The translations under genes and the position numbers were made by a program. A stretch of DNA of 64,000 nucleotides, taken from NCBI RefSeq assembly GCF_000955975.1, contig NZ_JYJF01000026.1:1-64000 (forward strand), given 5' to 3'. The notes under the pieces were generated by a model. It searched no databases and was not told where the DNA came from. It worked only from the letters and a program-made list of their open reading frames with translations. Origin of the DNA: Saccharothrix sp. ST-888 (GTDB taxonomy: Bacteria; Actinomycetota; Actinomycetes; Streptomycetales; Streptomycetaceae). This document shows, in pieces, positions 60,367 to 64,000 of this stretch (its first letter is position 1; each line of letters begins with the position of its first letter).

Positions 60367-63300
60367 ATGTTCCACGTCAAACCGATAAACCGGGCATCTC
60401 GAACATCGGGCCCACCGCGAGCGCGGACACGACGCCTGGTGGCACTGGCGGCGACCACCGCGCTGGGCGTCGGCCTGCTCATCGCGCCGGCCTCTGTCGC
60501 CGCCGGACCCGCGCCGTCCGCCGGACCCGCCCGGGCAGCGCTGACGGACCAGCAGCAGTCGATCCTGAACGCCCGCCAGCAAGCCAGGTCCATTGGAAAG
60601 CCCGTCGTGGTCGACGCACTGACCACCGAGACGTCGCAGACCACGGCCAATCCGAACGGCAGACTCACCACTTCCGACTTCCTCCAGCCGGTGCGGACCA
60701 AGCGCGGCACGGCGTGGGCCGACCTGGACACCACGCTGCGGCGCAACAGCGATGGGACTCTCAGTCCTGCGGTCACCACCAATGCCCTGACCGTCTCGGG
60801 CGGAGGCGACGGCCCGCTCGCCACCATCGCCACCGCCGACGGCAAGAAGCTCGCCGTCACCGCACCCTTCACGCTGCCCGCACCCACACTATCCGGCGAC
60901 ACCGCCAGCTACCGCGACGTCCTGCCCGACGTCGACCTGCAGCTCACCGCGCTGCCGGACGGCGGCTGGCGGGATGTCATCGTCGTCCACACGGCGACCG
61001 CGGCAGCCGATGTGAGACTCAAGACCCTGCACTTCCCGGTCCAGGCCACTGGCCTGAGCGTGGCCACTGACAAGGCCGGGAACGTCAGCGTCAAGGACGG
61101 CGACGGGAAGGTACGTCTGCACGCTCCCACGCCCTTCCAGTGGGACTCCAGCACGCCCAAGGCCCCGGTCGCCAACTCCAAGGCAGCCAAGGCGAGTCCT
61201 CGTAGTGTCGCCCCGAGGGCAGAGCCCACCACGCCCGCCGGCGGGTCAGGGCCGAGAGGTCCTGGCGATGGCGCCACGGTCGCGAAGATCGGTATCAAGG
61301 CCACCGACACCGCGATCGAGCTCACCCCCGACTCGGAGACGCTGGGCAAGGGCACCGGGCCCTGGTACCTCGACCCGACTCTTACCAGTGCGTCCGGCAG
61401 CACCCAGGGCTCGCTCCAGGTCCAGGAGAACCATCCGGACGTCGAGAACTACAACTCGGTGACCAACCTCGGTACCGGCTACTGCGGTTACAGCGACTGC
61501 ACCGGCTACGGCCGTTACCGCGCCTACTACCAGATCGCCGTCAACCCGGTCCTCTACACGCAACCCGGCGGCGCGCCCCAGCCGCCGACCATCTACGGCT
61601 CGACGCTCTACGCCAACGTGGTCGACGCTTCCAGTCCCAGCACCGAGGTTCCGCTCGGCCTCTACAACACTCCGCAGATCGACAGCCACACCACCTGGAA
61701 CAACCAGCCGTGCGGCAACGGAATGAGCGGCTGCGACAAGGTCGGCCCCTCCACCAAGATCACCGGCGCCGGGCCGATCGACTTCGACGTCACCTCGATG
61801 ATGCAGACCGCCGTTGCCCGCAAGTGGGACGTCTGGACCGTCGCGATCGTGCCCGACGATGAGGACGACAAGACGTACCGGAAGCATCTCTCGAACAACC
61901 CGAAGATCGTCACCGAGTACGACATCACCCCGAGCATCTGGGGTCCGGCCACCAGTCCGTCCCCGGGCTTCGCCGCCACCAACCAGTACAACGGATGCCG
62001 GACTCCCGGCGGTGGCGCCTCCTACAGCCCCGGTTGGGTGGGCGCCAACCAGAACATCACCCTCTCAGCCAGCAGCTGGTCCCCGGCCGGGTTCAACCTG
62101 CACACCAGCTTCCGGCTCTGGGACGACAACAATAGCCAGTTCAACTGGTCGGCTGACAGCGGCTGGCTCGGCTCGTTCAACACGGCGACCGTCCCCGTCG
62201 GGATCAACTCCCTCAGCGACGGCCACCAGTACGGCTGGACGGCCAACGCCACCGACGACATCCTCACCTCGTCTGCCTCCGACTCGTGCTACTTCCGGGT
62301 CGACAAGACGTCACCGACGGTGAGCGTCAGCTCTGCCGACTTCCCGCCCTCGGGCACGCCCAACAGCAGCCCCGCCAAGTTCAACACCGACGCGGGCACC
62401 TTTACCATCAGCGGCACCGACCCTGCCCCGGCCGGCGGCAACGCCTCGGGCGTCGCCTGCTTCCGCTGGAGCAACAACCCCGCGCCGGTCACCGGTTGGC
62501 ACTGCGGCGACCCCGGCACGGTCACGGCCGGCGCCGATGGCACGGCCAACTTCAGCTATGTTCCGGGCACTTGGGGAACCAACATCCTCTACGTGCAGTC
62601 CCAGGACAATGCCGGAAACTACAGTCAGCCCGCCGCCTACAGTTTCTACGCACCGTGGAAGCCGGGGAGCATGCCGGTCTTCGGCGATCTTACGGGCGAC
62701 GGGAAACCCGATGTGGTACTGCCGGACGTGAGCGGCAACCTCCGGCTGATCCGCCCAGCGCTGGACGGAGCGACCGCCGCCGGGAACGTCAGCGGCTCAG
62801 CCGCGTTTTCGCCGACAGGCACATGGAACGGCGTCCAGGTCACCCATCGCGCCTCACTGTACGGTGGTGCGCCGGTGGACGACCTGATCGCCCACCCTGC
62901 TGGTGACCCCCGGCTGTACCTGTACAAGAACGACGGCCACGGCAACCTCATCTCCCGCACCTCGTTCTACAAGTCCGGCACTACCAGCAACACCCCGGTG
63001 ACCTGCCAGGACATCACGGGCGCGGCCATCACCTGCCCCGCCGACTTCGGCACCGACTGGTCGAACGCCACCCAGATCCTCGCCCTCGGCACACCCGAAG
63101 GGGAGAACGTCAGCACAGACGCCAACGGCAGCCACATCCTCACCCGTACCTCCCTTCTCGCCGTTATCAACCACCAGCTCTGGCTCTTCCCGCCCGGTAC
63201 CACCAGTGCCCGACTACTCAAACCGACCGACACCCAGGTCTCCAAGGGGAACTGGGACAACTACGACCTGATCGGACCCGGCCCCGCCAACGGCGGCTCC

Positions 63301-64000
63301 CAGCCCACTCTGTGGGCCCGCGATCGCATCAACGGCACCATCCACGCCTACCCGATCACCAAGAACGCGGACGGCACGGTCAACTACACCGCACTCACCG
63401 ATCCCACCAGTGGAACCATCCCCACCACCAGCGGGGTCACCCCGGCAGCCTTCCCGATCGTCGGTTCCAATGGCGACCTCACCGGTGACGGCATCACCGA
63501 CCTGTGGGCGCTGACCGCCGACGGCAAGCTGGTCGTCTGGCCCGGCCGTACCGTGGACGGTACCGCCGTCACACCCGTGAACGACTTCGCCGGAGCATTC
63601 ACCGCCGGCGACTTCCGCGCGCCGCTCAGCCGCTGGAAGCTCAACGAGGCGACCGGCAGTACCACTGCCGCCGACACCACCGGGGCCCACCCGCTGACCG
63701 TCCAGGGCGGTGCGGCATTCCACGCCGACACCGTGGGCGGCCGGAGCACCGATGTTGCCGCCTTCAACGGCACCGACTCCGCCCTGACCACGGGGGCCTT
63801 CGCCCTCGACACCACCAAGTCGTTCACCATCTCCCTCTGGGCCAAGGCGAACAGCTCCGGCGGCGTCCTCCTCTCGCAGGACGGAACAACTGCCAGCACC
63901 TTCCAACTCTGGCCCTCAGACCGGGGATCCGGCGTGTCCGAGTGGCGCTTCGGCATGGCAGTGTCCGACACCAACGGCGCGGCCATCGACCAGACGGACT
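60367..64000 (+). CDS. large secreted DNRLRE/FG-GAP/LamG protein, runs off the window
   Basis: At least 1211 codons in one open frame to the window edge. A signal peptide (RTRRLVALAATTALGVGLLIAPASVAAG) leads to a beta-rich N-terminal region. A DNRLRE-type domain lies around 400-520 (WYLDPTLTSASGS... TTWNNQP... KIVTEYDITP). FG-GAP/VCBS-type pieces appear near 780 and 1040 (FGDLTGDGKPDVVLP, NGDLTGDGITDLWAL). A LamG fold begins near 1085 (SRWKLNEATGST, FTISLWAKANSSGG). Such proteins often stand beside Rhs toxin genes in Streptomyces. ATG 60367; the 3' end is missing. Confidence 0.85.
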   Translation, partial: MFHVKPINRASRTSGPPRARTRRLVALAATTALGVGLLIAPASVAAGPAPSAGPARAALTDQQQSILNARQQARSIGKPVVVDALTTETSQTTANPNGRLTTSDFLQPVRTKRGTAWADLDTTLRRNSDGTLSPAVTTNALTVSGGGDGPLATIATADGKKLAVTAPFTLPAPTLSGDTASYRDVLPDVDLQLTALPDGGWRDVIVVHTATAAADVRLKTLHFPVQATGLSVATDKAGNVSVKDGDGKVRLHAPTPFQWDSSTPKAPVANSKAAKASPRSVAPRAEPTTPAGGSGPRGPGDGATVAKIGIKATDTAIELTPDSETLGKGTGPWYLDPTLTSASGSTQGSLQVQENHPDVENYNSVTNLGTGYCGYSDCTGYGRYRAYYQIAVNPVLYTQPGGAPQPPTIYGSTLYANVVDASSPSTEVPLGLYNTPQIDSHTTWNNQPCGNGMSGCDKVGPSTKITGAGPIDFDVTSMMQTAVARKWDVWTVAIVPDDEDDKTYRKHLSNNPKIVTEYDITPSIWGPATSPSPGFAATNQYNGCRTPGGGASYSPGWVGANQNITLSASSWSPAGFNLHTSFRLWDDNNSQFNWSADSGWLGSFNTATVPVGINSLSDGHQYGWTANATDDILTSSASDSCYFRVDKTSPTVSVSSADFPPSGTPNSSPAKFNTDAGTFTISGTDPAPAGGNASGVACFRWSNNPAPVTGWHCGDPGTVTAGADGTANFSYVPGTWGTNILYVQSQDNAGNYSQPAAYSFYAPWKPGSMPVFGDLTGDGKPDVVLPDVSGNLRLIRPALDGATAAGNVSGSAAFSPTGTWNGVQVTHRASLYGGAPVDDLIAHPAGDPRLYLYKNDGHGNLISRTSFYKSGTTSNTPVTCQDITGAAITCPADFGTDWSNATQILALGTPEGENVSTDANGSHILTRTSLLAVINHQLWLFPPGTTSARLLKPTDTQVSKGNWDNYDLIGPGPANGGSQPTLWARDRINGTIHAYPITKNADGTVNYTALTDPTSGTIPTTSGVTPAAFPIVGSNGDLTGDGITDLWALTADGKLVVWPGRTVDGTAVTPVNDFAGAFTAGDFRAPLSRWKLNEATGSTTAADTTGAHPLTVQGGAAFHADTVGGRSTDVAAFNGTDSALTTGAFALDTTKSFTISLWAKANSSGGVLLSQDGTTASTFQLWPSDRGSGVSEWRFGMAVSDTNGAAIDQTD

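Noticed and set aside
1..64000. CRISPR arrays, rRNA genes and tRNA genes
   Set aside because: No regularly spaced repeats with spacers were seen, no rRNA-like stretch and no cloverleaf with a GTTCRANNC arm, including at both ends of the integrative element.

Overview
The window is from a high-GC actinomycete. Coding regions are almost all G/C at the third codon position, GTG and TTG starts are common, and the conjugative element, the SARP regulator and the Rhs/LamG secreted proteins are of Streptomyces type. A member of the Streptomycetaceae (Streptomyces or Kitasatospora) is the best fit; the species cannot be told from the sequence alone.

Region 1 (about 0.7-31 kb, perhaps to 33 kb) is a secondary-metabolite cluster that I cannot match to a known compound. 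A leftward operon (14603 down to 6941) encodes a DegT aminotransferase, two glycosyltransferases, an amidoligase-like protein, a PIG-L deacetylase and an NDP-sugar epimerase/dehydratase. A rightward operon (14794 to 30939) encodes a thioesterase with a degenerate carrier domain, a radical SAM enzyme, a LanB-type dehydratase N-domain, a three-part ABC exporter, a luciferase-like monooxygenase, a two-module NRPS (A-T-C-A-T, second module with the glycine code), a phosphotransferase, an aldo/keto reductase and a JmjC/cupin oxygenase. To the left lie a SARP regulator, a Gfo/Idh/MocA dehydrogenase, an aminotransferase-glycosyltransferase fusion and a PhyH dioxygenase. The logic points to a glycosylated, amino-sugar-bearing small peptide that is tailored and exported. 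A nucleotide-sugar dehydrogenase at 31.8-33.1 kb may add a uronic-acid step. An IS3-type remnant follows it.

Region 2 (33-39 kb) holds a frameshifted secreted BNR/Ig-like protein and a MetE-related methyltransferase-fold protein, each followed by a strong intrinsic terminator.

Region 3 (39.1-60 kb, leftward) is a polymorphic-toxin locus. The full-length secreted Rhs/YD-repeat toxin (TTG at 60088) has a Hint domain and a C-terminal tip, with its immunity gene directly downstream. Further along lie three displaced toxin tips, each paired with its own immunity gene. The three orphan tips share a His...NxC signature suggesting one permuted-papain-like family, unlike the tip on the main gene.

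Region 4 (42.7-52.2 kb) is a complete actinomycete integrative and conjugative element (AICE, pSAM2-like) lying inside the toxin array. It carries int, xis, a RepSA-like initiator, a DUF2637 spread protein, a TraB/FtsK translocase, a GntR repressor with an operator array, an XRE regulator and several coupled small ORFs. A near-identical 24/25-bp direct repeat marks its ends.

Region 5 (60.4 kb to the end) is the start of a large secreted DNRLRE/FG-GAP/LamG protein transcribed divergently from the Rhs toxin gene. It runs off the window.
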